DNA of 64,000 bases, taken from assembly GCA_958295665.1 (NCBI GenBank), contig OY282558.1, forward strand, positions 356,197,053 to 356,261,052, in the 5' to 3' direction. This DNA comes from Tipula vernalis. Lineage: Eukaryota; Arthropoda; Insecta; Diptera; Tipulidae. Of this stretch, positions 46,101 to 58,403 are shown piece after piece. The stretch's first letter is position 1; every line of letters begins with the position of its first letter. A program made the position numbers and the translations under genes. The notes under the pieces were generated by a model. That model saw nothing but the letters and a program-made list of their open reading frames with translations. It made no database searches and was not told the origin of the DNA.

Positions 46101-48846
46101 ACCAAGAAATCTTGTTTAGTCCAAAAATCTCAAGTTTAAAGAATTTCAGTTATCTGGCTTCCTTTAATTTAATGCAAACTAAACTCCAATATTATCGAAA
46201 ATCTTAAATAATCTCGAAATATCACAAAAAATATCGAATGTCAGAGTCAACATTTGAGAAACTCGAAAAAACTTCAATAATTTATGAAAATCGGGATTAA
46301 ATATGTCGATTATGTTTCGAAACTCGTAAATCAAATTACGTGGCAAATGAAATTAAAACATATGGTTAGCACACTACAATAATTTTAAGGGTTTGCACTT
46401 GTTTTTTATTTAAAAGGCTATAAAGCAATGGTGTCCCTCTCGTTCATTTTATATCGACCTTTCAGTCTACTCCAATATTCTGAATTCGGATCAAGTGTTA
46501 AATTTATTTTGGACTCTTTCGTTTGAGATTTGGTTTGAGTCTTTATTCTTTTGTAATTTTTTTTTGCACAAAATTTAGTAAACAATTAACAATAATAAAT
46601 ATTATACTCGTTAAAAATCATAAATGTGGTTTTTTAAAAGTACGATATGTTGCATGTATGAAATTTTAAGTGAGCAGCCGCCCCTACCCGATAGAGAGAA
46701 ACCGGCTTCATTAGATAAACTAAAAAATCTTGAACATTCGGATTTTATTATTTAGAATTACACTTCCGGATAATTTAAAATTTACTTGCGCTTTTTAATA
46801 GAACAAAAAGTACACCACTGACTTTACTGCAACAAAACGTAAAGGTTAAGCAGCTTGTATCAAATTATCAAACTTTTAAAATTTAAAACTAAGGCTTTTT
46901 GTGAATTTGTAACCTCAATAAAAAATAATAATGTGGAACTATGAGCATTGAATTTTTCAAAAATGATCGAAATGTTTTGGCCGATTTATTTTCGCCGTTT
47001 TTTGTTGTTTTAGTTAGGTACATCTCAATAACGAATAAACCGCTTTTAATGGAACAAAAAATCGCTAACGAGGCTTCAGTTGTTCGTCACAAATAATTTA
47101 TATTTGTGAAAATTGCCACCACTGAAGGGGAGAGAAAGAAAAGGAAAAGTTAGTCCAATTAGTATTCTCAAAGTGGGTGATGTGAAAGCATGACGTGTGT
47201 GTATTATGTGTACAGTTCGACGGGAAGGAACAAGAAAGACATTTTATTTGCTAGATTTTTTTTTTTCTTCTAATAATCGTAATAGATAAAATGCATATTC
47301 ATAACTGAACCTCTCAGTGGTCTATTCGGTATAATCGACGCGATTAGCTTATGTTAGTTAAAATAAGAGTTACATTCACCCTATATACTCGAATATTTTT
47401 AATTTCCTCTGAAAGACCGTATCGGCGTGCGCCTTCGATCTAAGTTCATGTGAAAAATGTAAGTGGTTCAGCTTCCGAAGTCTATAAAATATCGTGGAAA
47501 TCCTTTGGTAATATGGAGCAATACCGAATTATTTGAACCTGATTATGTCTACGATGTAAATGATTATATCTGCGATAACTATACCGAAATTAACTTATCT
47601 TATCAGTGCATATATCGGCGATTTGCTGTGCCGTAATCAACCAGTTGTGTGGCGGCCGGGGACTTCTTGGATTTTACTTAAACGTTTATATATTGCAACC
47701 CCAGCAGCTCGATGAACATCTCTCTCTAACTTTAGATGGACTGTTAGAATTAGGATTATTAATATGTTCTTCGTTGCAAAAAGCTCTGGTGTTGGAATGT
47801 TATGAATGAGACTCATTTGTTAATACATACAAACTCCAATCGGTGACCCTTCGAGATTCGTTACTGATTACTAAGTAACATACACAAGTCATTGATTTTG
47901 TTTTTACGAATCGCGCTGAAACAAACAAGTACGACAGGAAAATGATTACGCTAACATTAATTTCTATACTTCTTAATATTCAACATACTGAAGAATGACA
48001 ATAAGAAACTGAGTTGATGTTAAACTGAAACACAATCATATGTAAATACCAAGAATTATCAAAAATACGTCAAAATTATATATTTTCACATTTCTAATGT
48101 TACCATGACAACCGTACACTAGCAATGTATAAACCGCACGGTAACATAAGATTGTGTATTACATTAAAGCGAAATATGGTATGTCATTTCCGTTCGTCTC
48201 ATTTATAAGTAAAAATATTTATTCACAATCAGTTGGTAACATACAGCGTTTCCAACCTCTTAAACGTTAGAAACAGTAATAGTAAAAAGTGGTTAGTAAT
48301 AAGACGTAATCGGTCAGTGGTACTTGTGTTTATATTTTGCCAAAGTAAACGATAACATTATAGAGATAGGTTTTTATTTATTTATGTACAATGTTGCTTG
48401 TTTTATTAAATGTCTTTGATTGTGAATAAAATAGTATACAAAGCTTGGCGAAAAGTTCCGTTCCCGTTTCGAAAACTAGTTTACCACGAGTTTACGCCTC
48501 TCGGTAAGCTAAAGTTATCTCGACAAGAATGGAATAATTGCCGCCTTCGTATATAAATCTACTATTACACATCATACAGAAAATCTGTTGTGGATTCAAA
48601 GCGTGTAGGTACATCGTAATACAAATTAAATTAAAAACCAAATAATGTTTTTATATTTTGGTTATTGTTAAATATAACCAAGAAAACTGTTTTGTTTTTA
48701 TTTATTAAAAAGTGATTTAAAAATACTTGAAAAATATCTGATCACGTATTAAGTAAGTTTTTCTGCTCCTAAAAGTAGCAGAATATCTGAAAATAGTTAT
48801 GTAGTTAGAAGCAGGATTCTAACATAAATTAAGTGCTCGTACAAAT
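40125..48846. other. Long non-coding AT-rich stretch
   Basis: No transposon or gene family recognised on either strand. A frame at 43177-43500 has a mixed composition (acidic start, EFRLEQDELLISLGL) but begins at TTG and matches nothing I know. Homopolymers of G are present at 42629 and 43760, and A/T runs throughout. It may be intronic or intergenic. Confidence 0.5.
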
Positions 48847-49377
48847 ATGGGTAATAAGAAACATGAACGTCGGCGTGAAATCCAGTCGGATTCGTCAGAC
48901 AATGTTGCATATGGTGAAGACCTTCACTTAAGTAACCGATTTAATGTGTTACAAACCGAAGATTTAAATCATGTTAACAGTACATTAATAAATGATACCA
49001 ATGTTGTTTCTAAATACAAAAGTAAAATTCTACCTGTTGTTATTAAACAACAAAAATATGATGATATACGGTTGTTAATGAAAGATGACGTTAATATTAA
49101 GAATTATAAAATTAAAATTAATTCAAATGGAATTCTATTAAACGTGTTTAATGTAGTGGATTACAAAAAATTATTGTTAAATCTTGGTGAAAAGAAAGTT
49201 TTGCATTATACGATTAAATATATATTAAGTGGATTGCCCAATTTACCGATTGAGGAAATTATAACGGATCTTAAAGCTATAAATGTTTTCCCTGCTGATA
49301 TCAGAGTGCTTGGGATTCGAAAGAAGCACTATGATGATCACCAAATGTATATTGTGCAGTTCAATAAAGTGCTGTGA
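48847..49377 (+). pseudogene. Jockey-type ORF1, N-terminal 176 codons
   Basis: Starts at ATG 48847 (MGNKKHERRREIQSDSSD). Residues 55-175 form the RNA-binding-like region of jockey ORF1: LPVVIKQQKYDD, a beta strand with KIKINSNGILLNVFN, then SGLPNLPIEEIITDLKAINV, the usual GL--LP-EEI-DL motif. The frame stops at 49375-49377 after VQFNKVL, where the family normally continues towards the knuckles. This is the longest undamaged coding stretch of this element. Confidence 0.8.
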
Positions 49378-49454
49378 ACTTAAATCAATTGAGGAAAATT
49401 AAATTTATTTGCCATATATAGCTGTTAGATGGCAATATTTTAATAAATCAATTA

Positions 49455-49787
49455 ATGTCATACAATGGCACAATTGCCAACAACTCGGACACGGTACAAA
49501 GCATTATCACCTACTTTCATAATGTGGTCGATGTGGAGAGACACATATCACTCAAGAATGTCCAACCTGGTCATATCTCAAGGGAATGCAAAACTATATT
49601 AAACTGTGCAATGTGTCAGGGTAATCAACTAACTTCAAATTGTGCTAACAGCAATAATTCTAACACTGCCACACCTGTAATTGATCCAACCATTAAATGC
49701 GCAAATTGCTATGGTAAGCATACTGCTGCTTACAAAATGTGTCCAAGGAGAACTTCGTATTTAACGAATAGAAGAGAATTTGCCTAG
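49455..49787 (+). pseudogene. Jockey-type ORF1 zinc-knuckle region
   Basis: The first knuckles lie in a different frame from this stretch (CQQLGHGTKHY, then CGETHITQECP, around 49470-49560), so a frameshift occurs near 49570. The last knuckle CANCYGKHTAAYKMC is in the open frame. It ends at 49787; Gln/Ser-rich sequence follows to about 50090. Confidence 0.75.
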
Positions 49788-50149
49788 AAATACAGGTTTC
49801 TACCTTCTAATCAAGCAACCCAGCCAGCACATCAAAATTGACTTAATTTTAGTTCAGAAGAGGCACAATTTCCTAAACTTCCCTCGTCTTTGATACTGAA
49901 GCCAATATAACCAATATACGGCACAATTTTTACCATCAAGCAATCAACCTACTTGTAGTTACAATGCTTCTAAAGCTGACATCAGACCAAATAGAGAGGA
50001 AGTGGACATGTTTTCTACTCCAGAAACAATTAATATAACAAAGAATCTTTCCGCAGCTAAAAACAAGATGGATCAAATTATATTCACTACTAATATAATT
50101 TGTAAATATGTATCCAAACTAATATAATATGGATAAACAGTTTAATCAG

Positions 50150-50472
50150 TTAAGTATAGTGTATAGGAACGCACAAAGTATTCAAAATAATTTGTATGTG
50201 GTGACTTCAACTTCGTTAAAGGCAATCGTGCTGGAAATTTGGTGTGTGAAATGAAAGACAGATTTGGATTTGAGCTAAAATATACATCTAATTATACATA
50301 TGTGCCAAATTCTTCAAGGAAAGCTCCTTCAACACTCGACATAATGTTGATAAATGGTATTCATCCTACGTCTCCACTTTACGTAGATAGTCAACTTAGG
50401 TTTGAGTTAGAAATTAATAATTTATTGCCTACACTGGCCAATACACATATTATCTTGCCTGTAATAATTTGA
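50150..50472 (+). pseudogene. Jockey-type endonuclease fragment with internal deletion
   Basis: The first residues (YRNAQSIQNNL) match the endonuclease start, but the text then jumps directly to the GDFN region (VVTSTSLK in one frame, CGDFNFVKGN in another, about 50200). STLDIMLINGIHPTS follows. About 100 residues between these points are missing, and the C-terminal SDH motif is absent. Confidence 0.7.
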
Positions 50473-50994
50473 CTCATTTAGACAGAAATTTTATATTACC
50501 AAATGAACAATTTGGCTTTAGATACCAACACTGTACCTGCCATCAACTTGCTAGGATAACAAATATAATCAGAAAAGAACTTAAAAATAAAACATCTGTG
50601 GGGATAATGTATCTCGATATCGAAAAGGCATTTGATTCCGTCTGGCACAATGCTCTATTATTTAAAATGATAAAATCCAATTTCTCTTGTGACATTGTTA
50701 AACTTATACAGTGCTATCTTAGTAACCGCTCTTTCACAGTTGGGGTTGGTTCTGTTTTCAGCAAAAATTGTAGAAACTTTCGCTGGTGTCCCCAAAGGTG
50801 GAGTACTTAGCCCCTACACTATATAACATTTTCACGGCAAATATTCCCGTAAGTAGCAACATAATGTTATCAATGTTTATTGATGACATTGCTATTTTTG
50901 CAGTCAACTCTAATCCAAATGGAATTGTAATTATACTTCAACACTATTTTAATACTTTGATGGAATTGTTTAAGATCTTAATCTAAAAAGAAAA
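50469..50994 (+). pseudogene. Jockey-type RT, palm region
   Basis: Begins within the RT at NEQFGFRYQHCTCHQLARI. The catalytic first box is intact as MYLDIEKAFDSVWHNALLF. The PQG motif is split by a frameshift near 50785 (AGVPQGG would be expected). The second box reads MFIDDIAIFA, so both Asp residues are conserved. Coding stops where a non-coding insertion begins at about 50995. Confidence 0.85.
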
Positions 50995-51655
50995 ATGTTT
51001 AATTGTTTAAGTAATTATTTTTTTTTTTGTATATATATAATTAATTTATAACTTATCTTAAACGATACCGTTTTGTTTATATTCACACAATGTCAAATAT
51101 CCATTATAAAAGTTTATGATCAAAACAATTAATGAATTCATAACAACAAAACGTAATAGATTTTAATCAGCAACATCAAGCAAAGTAAATAAATTTTGAG
51201 CTATTTATTTGCCCGCAATATTTAAATTGTAAATGAAAATTGCCCAACAGAGGGAGAATCGCGGAAATTTATTTTGCGTGGGCAATCGCGATTTTTTGAT
51301 GATTTTGCGAAATTAAGCAGCTAGCTTCTTTCTATACTTTTGGCGATTGCGAAACAGCGAGCATCACAACATTAAAAAAGTACAGAAGCGAATTGTGAAG
51401 AAATTAACCGGATCATCAAGCGATTTTAAGGTGTGAGAAATAAAGTATTAGGCGATTTTCCACCCAAAAAAGGTGATTCATTTATTTTGTTTTGATTCTA
51501 AAAAATTATATTATAAACATTTTCAAAGAATTCAAAATTGTGAAACAATATAAATTTTAAAACAAAATCTTATTTCTTTTATTTTATGAAATTCCGCGAA
51601 GAACCGCGCGAATGCACGAAAGTTAAATAAGTGAAAATTAAAACAGGAATATTAT
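50995..51655. mobile_element. Non-coding insertion in the jockey-type RT, about 660 bp
   Basis: RT homology stops at about 50995 and resumes at about 51656 (KWKVKINTAKTQ-like text). The 660 bases between have no open frame. They include a GC-richer core with repeated CGCG/GCGA words (51238-51310 and 51593-51630). Its ends show no clear inverted repeat or duplication by eye, so the type is unknown. Confidence 0.55.
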
Positions 51656-51992
51656 ACCAGATGGAAGGTAAAAATAAATACGGCCAAAACACAGTGTATG
51701 TTTTTCCCACCCCTAGACATAAATGATTTAGGGCTATTTAGACTATTTAAAATACTTAGGGCTCATCTACGATGGGAAATTAACATTTAAGAACAACATC
51801 GACTATGCTATCGTAAAATCTAACAAATGTGTTCCTACTCTTTACCCTTTGCTGAATAGGAAATCTAAACTGAACATTAAAAACAAGGTTACAATGTATA
51901 AATCGGTTTTGCGGTCCATATTAACATATGCCTCACCTATATGGAAAGCGTACGCTGTCTCACATCGTCGTTACAAATATTTCAAAATAAAG
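51656..51992 (+). pseudogene. Jockey-type RT thumb and tail
   Basis: Continues the RT after the insertion: WKVKINTAKTQ at about 51660-51695, then LGLIYDGKLTFKNNIDYAI in another frame, LYPLLNRKSKLNIKNKV and TYASPIWKAYA. It ends at about 51992, where the second insertion starts after FQNK-like text. Confidence 0.8.
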
Positions 51993-52534
51993 GTAGAGAC
52001 AATCTCGACGAAACGGAGACGGAATTACGCAAGGAACGCACAAATTAATTTAGTACTATAAAAATATAAATTTTACTGACAATCTCAACGCACGTTTTAC
52101 ATTAAAATAATCTAAACTATCCAGCATGACCCAAAACTTTTTAATGTTTATAAATACATAATTTATTTGATGGCCATAAATTCTATTTTGTAAACAACTT
52201 TTTTGGCCATTTTTAATTTTCCGTTCAAGTATAAAATTTACTAATCTAGTTAATTACTAAGATTTAGCAGCTACATATATGCCGTTTAATATGATTGGCA
52301 TCACCTTAATTTGTATAACTTTAGTTTCACAAGAATGTGTTTCATTTTGCATTTTTGCACATCACAAAGTGGCACTTCAATCTGTTCTTGCGTGCAGTAT
52401 TGAAAATAATTTAATTTTAGTACTTGGTCTAATGCGCTCCGTCCGTCGACTTTGTCAATACGCATATATTTTCATGGATTTTAACTTTTGCGCTATTGCA
52501 TTACTGCGCTACAGCGTCAAGACTGTCTAGGGGG
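51993..52534. mobile_element. Non-coding TIR element in the jockey-type tail, about 540 bp
   Basis: AGACAATCTCGACG (51997-52010) is inverted at 52515-52528 as CGTCAAGACTGTCT, matching in 12 of 14 bases. Coding text of the host retroelement stops just before and resumes just after. No protein is encoded, so it is MITE-like. No clean target duplication is visible. Confidence 0.6.
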
Positions 52535-52694
52535 TAAGACTTTAAAAATGATAAATAATTTACCGTATTGGCACAAGACAAGGGATGTCCATAATATGAG
52601 TGGTGTTGAAATGAGTCGTTGTTCCGAAAAATTTGAGCGTTCATGTTTAATATCTGAAAATTCGCTTATAAATGCAATACCAACAGGTAATTGA
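52535..52694 (+). pseudogene. Jockey-type ORF2 C-terminus
   Basis: KMINNLPYWHKTRDVHNMSG continues the jockey-type tail after the second insertion and ends with LISENSLINAIPTGN and TGA at 52692-52694. An untranslated tail follows to the AATAAA near 52949. Confidence 0.7.
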
Positions 52695-52969
52695 TACGTT
52701 TAAGTAAATAATCTCTTGTGATTTTAATTACGTTAAGTTTAGGTTTAACGGGAAGTAAAGTTAAAGTTTAAAGTTTTTACACTATTTTCTACTGCAATAT
52801 ATTCAAATATATTATTTTAGTTTAAATAATTGAAATACTTAGTAGTAATTTAAGATTGACCTTGTTATCGTATAGTGCTTAGCTTACAGTAACCAATATG
52901 TTAAACAAAATTTTCTTTTGTAAACCTATTTGATATGTTAAATTCGAAATAAAATTAATTTTAAAAAAT

Positions 52970-54298
52970 GGCTTATTATTTGTTGATCACGTTTTTCTCT
53001 AATTTTAATATCGTAAATCTGCCTTCAAGTCAATTTGGTTTAAAAAAAATTCTCAATTTTTCTATCGTATAAAGGGTGTTCAATATACCAACTATCGACC
53101 AGTTAAACCCGAGTATTCGGATATTTTGGTCCTTTTTCGAATACTCGACTACTCAGCTAATTCGATCTATTACCCAGATATAATTTAATCCACCGAACAT
53201 TTTAGGTGGCGAATTTACATTCAACGCTTTCAAATGAAATTGAAAAGTTTTGCATCCTTTACCACCTTTATTAAAAGTGAGTACTAAGAAACTTTTACTG
53301 CAACAACAGATTGAAATGAATTTATTATTATTAATTAATTTCTCGACGGATTTGATTAATAATTAAAAATTAATTAATTCCCCACAAAAAAAAAATGATT
53401 TAATTTCGCGCTTATTTAATACAGTTTTTTTATAAACTGATGTGGCGAAATTATTTCATAACCAAAAATGAATTAATTTCGCGTGGGGAATGTGGCGAAG
53501 TTAGTACATTTTTGACGGCGGAATTAATTCCCCGGACTTACGGAGTCATATCATTACAACGAAACATTCGGAAAAACAAAGAAAAGTAATCATTTATAAA
53601 TAAAATTTTGAATAAAGAATAAAAATTAATTAATTAAATTTCGATAAAGTTTCTTGCTGAGGATATTGTTTTAGGCTTTTAGTTCCCTTTTAGTTACTTT
53701 TAAGCCGTACTTATTATTTATTTATTAGAAAATATTAAAAATATATTGTATAATTCTTTACTTACATGAAAGGATTGTTAAATGGTTTAATAAAATGTAA
53801 TTGAAACCGTCAGGTTGATTTAAAATCTCGTATGCCCGAAGATTTTTGTAGATGATTTTAAACATATTTATGTGCGGGTACTCAGGTAACCCGGGTATTA
53901 AAATAAAAGGTGTTCGACTAGTCGAAGGTTTACAAATTTAATTTGTTTAAATTTTTTTTTTTAAAAAGTCGCTAGGCGTCGTTAGCTAGTTTTATCGAAT
54001 AGTAGAATTTGTTGATGTTATCAAACAGATGGCTAAAAAAATCTAAATACAATTAAATAACGGTTTTAATTATATTAATTTGTATTAATTTTGCGTCTAA
54101 ATTTTGAGTTAAATATTTATTTTGGTATTTTATTTTTAAAATGTATTACTTTTTTTCAAATAATTTACATTGTAATGTAATTTACGTAGTTTTTTACGAT
54201 TACTTATAAAATGTAAAAAATTGTTTTTTTACAAGAATATGACCAACTATGCGAATCGTTTTTGTGCATTTTACTGATTTTTTCGGTTAATTATGGTA
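52970..54298. other. Non-coding DNA with repeated GAATTAATTCCCC-type words
   Basis: 53330-53545 contains several near-copies of words such as GAATTAATT(C/T)C, GGCGAA and ATTTCGCG in both orientations, suggesting a degenerate repeat. 53913-53926 is a perfect 14-base palindrome TTCGACTAGTCGAA. No coding trace. Confidence 0.45.
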
Positions 54299-54299
54299 C

Positions 54300-54322
54300 A
54301 TAAGTCAAAGATCCATGTTTTA
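54300..54322. repeat. Left copy of a 23-bp direct repeat
   Basis: The 23 bases starting ATAAGTCAAAGATCCAT recur at 57030-57052 with one mismatch. The second copy lies in the Penelope RT coding trace, so the pair may mark a duplication or an insertion of the 2.7 kb between them. Confidence 0.7.
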
Positions 54323-57029
54323 AAGTATATATCAAACATCATCATAATCCATACGGTAAAAAGGTGCATCAACGCAGGAAATCAGATAAGAAAATTATTT
54401 TAATTTACTCTTTTTAACCTTACTTTATTTATTTATCCCTATTCTGTTTCTATTTATTTGGTTTTGTTTGATTTGTATGTTTATCTGCGATTTGGGGCGC
54501 AGGAAGCATCTGGTGAAAAACATGTGAGCGAAATTTTAACAATATGATGAGGGGGATCAACAGCTGATTTTAACGGTTCTTGTCCCTCTTTTCTATGCTT
54601 ACAAGAGGGCCGGAGAGAACCGCCAATATCGCCACAATAACGTGCAGACTGTTTGCCCATACAGAGTTTTTTAATTGTGTCAAGCGGGGAGAGTTACCAA
54701 GGCCATCCTTAGTCTAAGCAAAGTGTCGAGGTCTTACTCTCTATGTTATGATGGAATACATCAAAGGGTTTTATCCTTTTTCTTCAGTCAATTCATACCG
54801 ATCGGTAATCGGGATTCAAGTTTTAGTTTACTTTTATCATTATATCTTTTAGAACTGCTATGTAAGGAATTATACACTTTTGTATTTTTTGGGCGTGTGA
54901 TTCTTATAAATATATAACGTATTGGCTGGAACGAAATGTCAAGTTGGCCAGTGTTTTTGGAATAGAACAATGATTTTGATTTTTTACTTTTATTTTTATA
55001 TTTATTTTTGTTTTATTTTATTTGGATTTTAATTAAATTTAAATTAAATTAAGTTTAAGCATGGAATTTGTGTGTGATGAAAACGTGTTTGAACACACAA
55101 TAAATTTTCATAGTATGGTTGATGATCGAAGTTTATTTTGTCTCGTGCCGTGTGATAAAAGGAAGAATAATTCGGATATGAGTGATAAGTAAAAGTAATT
55201 TTTAGATTATAAAGGGAATCGACCGAATCGGTGTATTGGTTTGTGTTATGTGGCATACTGGTTGTGGTTTTTAAACATCAGTAAATGTTGGGAATCTGTT
55301 AACTATCAATTACTTAGGCATCTGGAATTGGGTGGATTCTTTGTTTTTATTAGATTGCTCCTGTCTCTTGATTTAGTTATATTTATCATGGGTCGAAATT
55401 GTAGTTATTTATAAAAATTTGATAAATTTGTTATAGTAAATGTTTTGGAAGTTGTAACATTCACTTTATTAATTTTATTCATTTTTTATTTTATGTATTT
55501 ATATACCTATGTAGTTTGTACTATTAATAACGTGAATGAAATTGTTTAGGTATAGACTGTAGGTTGTACTTCTTGGTGTGTGCTTGGAGATGGATGGATT
55601 CTGATATCTGCAACAACAAAATAATCTATATTTTTAAAATTTATTTTTATTGATTTTATGTAAATTTTATTGGGTATGGGGTTCAGAATAGTAATATTAA
55701 TTTAATAGTAGTATTATAAAGATTAATTTATAATTTAATTGGGTTTCAGAGTTTAAATAATTCTTCAGTTATTTTTAGGTAATAGATAGTGAGAATTATT
55801 TATTAGATTTGGATTTTCAGAAGTAGCGGAATAACATAGTTCAGCTCCAGAAATTGGAAACAGTTAGCTAATATGTAGTATGTAGTAGTACTAAAAATAC
55901 CAACTTATTGATCGCTTAGGTGTCTTTATCCAGGTCTAGTCTGTCCATGCTAATAGATCTATTCTATCTTTAGGTTTTATTATATATAAAAGGGTGTACG
56001 ATGTGTGGCTGGAAGTTCGGGAGTTCCTGATATATTGCTTGGCTGTAATCCGAATCCACTATACAATCAATACATTTCATTATATTATGTTATGGAAGTT
56101 TGAATATTTCTTTAGTTTAATTTTAATGTAGCAGCTACAGATAATTAATAAATTTTGATTTGAATTTTCAGAAATTCGAGTGAATCCTCACTCAGCATTC
56201 AAAAGCTCTAAGCATCCAGCTATCATGTAGTGTAGAAATTGTATTGCTGTATGCTAACTATTTTATCATATATAACACTAACATATTTATATAAGTTAAA
56301 TCCCATTAATATAAATAATAATATAATCGTAACATAATCATATAAATAATAATCTTCAATGTTATTAATTTCCTTGTTCCAGATTTACAGGAAAATACTG
56401 ATTGGTTTAATTTTATTTTATTTTCAAATATAATTGCAGTATATAAACAATTTATTAACTTGCTACAAGATCACGGTATAACTAAGGAAACAAGCGCTGT
56501 AAATTTATACCTTAACTTGGTAAAGTTAAGTTTTAAACAGTCTTTTAGAATTTTTAGTTAAGTGCTGGGAAAGCCTACTTATTTAATTTAATAAAATATC
56601 AATTTTTTGTAATATTTTTTATATAGTGGCTTTACTAATTTATTTTGTTCATTAATGCCTTTTAATTAATTTAGCTTAAAGAATTCCTTTAAGCTTTAGC
56701 TTTAACAGAGGTCTCTTCCTTAGGTTACTAATAAATAATATAATTTCAGGATATAACATAGTGCCAGAATTAATCTTTATTATAGGGATTAAAATCAATC
56801 CTTAGTTTCAGATATAAATCAATCCTACAGAATCAACAGCATCATAGTTTTGAAATTGTGTTGTGTTGTACTAACTATTTTACTATTTAATTTCTAACGT
56901 AACCGGGTCGAGTCTGTCCCAACTAACAATTTTATTCTATCCTTCGATTTCGTTATTATGTAAAAGGCTGTACACGGTGTGTACCCGGGAGTCCGTGAGT
57001 TCCTTCCTAATCAATCAATCAATGAATCA
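54323..57029. other. Non-coding region with diverged internal repeats
   Basis: A segment of roughly 100 bases near 55930-56030 (with AGTCTGTCC, ATTCTATC, AAAAGGGTGTAC) recurs, diverged, at 56895-57005. A second motif (ATTGTATTGCTGTA, then CTAACTATTTTA) at 56237 recurs at 56851. A GC-richer patch at 54545-54720 has no recognised coding. Several open frames are base-composition artefacts. Confidence 0.5.
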
Positions 57030-57880
57030 ATAAGTCAAAGATCCATATTTTACCTCCCGATTTTTTTATTTTTTTACATTGATACGTACATAACGTTTTT
57101 GAAATCAGTTTATTAATCAATTTAACGGGGTGATTGTTATTTATTAATATGTTCTTAATTTCATCAATGTGTTTTCGCCTAAATTCACTGTCAGTAAGGT
57201 AAGCTACTCTTTTTATAAATGAGTGAACTACATTGTCCATGATTTTGTATGGTGTATGGTGTCGAAATAAAATTTAGTATTATATGGAAGCAATTTCCTT
57301 TTCGTACCATTTAGTTTTTATAATTTTGTTTCATCTGTGAAGATTTTTATCTAAAAATGTAAGTGTCCCGTTAATATCATCTTTTTCAACAGTAAATTTA
57401 AGTTTATTATGGAATGAATTTAATGCATTTTTGATGTTGTCAATATTTGAGTCCGCAAGTGGCCAAAATAATGTCGTCTACATATTTATAAATTGAAGTC
57501 GGTTGTTCTCTTAAAAGTGGTAAATTTTCGATAACGAATTTTTCCAAGACAATGTCGGCCAAAATAGATGATAACGGATTCGCCATTGCTCCGCCAAATT
57601 TTTTTTTATACAAAATATCTTACAATAAAATTTGAAATAACTACTATCTAAATCTAAAACATATAAAAATTCGGTCTATGTTAAAATATACAGTTCATTT
57701 GTAATCAGTACATTTCAGATATTGCTGATTGTATCTATAGAAATATTTGTGAATAACGAAACTACATCCAAATATGCTAATATATCGATTTTTAGCATTT
57801 TAACTAAATCTTTGAATAAATAAGAATTTTTCACGTTAGTGGCTGTAAAATTTCAGAACACAATTTAGACTAATTATAAG
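57019..57880 (-). pseudogene. Penelope-like element RT relic
   Basis: From 57880 downwards: NSYLFKDLVKMLKIDI, AYLDVVSLFTNISIDTI (RT box with the first Asp), then GGAMANPLSSILADIVLEKF and KYVDDIIL, which carries the catalytic YVDD. After a frame change near 57460 come NALNSFHNKLKFTVEKDDIN and LTFLDKN, then RVAYLTDSEFRRKHIDEIKN. These are the Penelope RT motifs in order. The GIY-YIG endonuclease that should follow is not seen, nor the N-terminus. Several stops; inactive. Confidence 0.85.
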
Positions 57881-58403
57881 CCGGTGAACATATCAATAGA
57901 CTAAGTTAATTTAAATAAATTTCTAGTTTATTTTTTAGCATCTAAAAATGGTTGGCGCTTTGAACTATGACACACATTTTTATTTTTATTAATAACAATT
58001 TAGTTCATGACGTTTGGTGATAAATCGCTTGAAGAAGCCGCTTTCATTTGAGGCAGAGATTTTCACATCACACTACTACAAAAAAAATTAATAACTGCTA
58101 ACTCAACTTTTTATACAAGAAATAAGTAAATAATTTTCAATATTTACTAAGGTAGTAAAATAACAACTTCAATAATAAAAAAAATTTCAACCTAGGTATG
58201 CAAATTACACATACAAAAAATATGATACAGTATTTAAAAATTATGGAACAATGTAACATACACAGTAGCGTTAGAAAGGTGCATGTTTCTTCTTTCGAAC
58301 GCAGCTAATTTCATGCTAATCGGTTGACAGGCTACAAAATTACACACGTTTTAAAGACAGTAGTTTTTATGGTTATGTCTTATAAACATAATGAATCAAG
58401 ACA

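Larger units (their letters stand above)
48847..52968 (+). mobile_element. Jockey-type non-LTR retrotransposon with two insertions
   Basis: ORF1 (48847), zinc knuckles, endonuclease fragment, RT and C-terminal tail to 52694, then a 3' untranslated region ending with AATAAA near 52949 and a short A-rich tail (about 52961-52968). Two non-coding insertions interrupt it, at about 50995-51655 and 51993-52534. It is also shortened internally between the ORF1/endonuclease and endonuclease/RT parts. Target duplications were not found. Confidence 0.85.
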
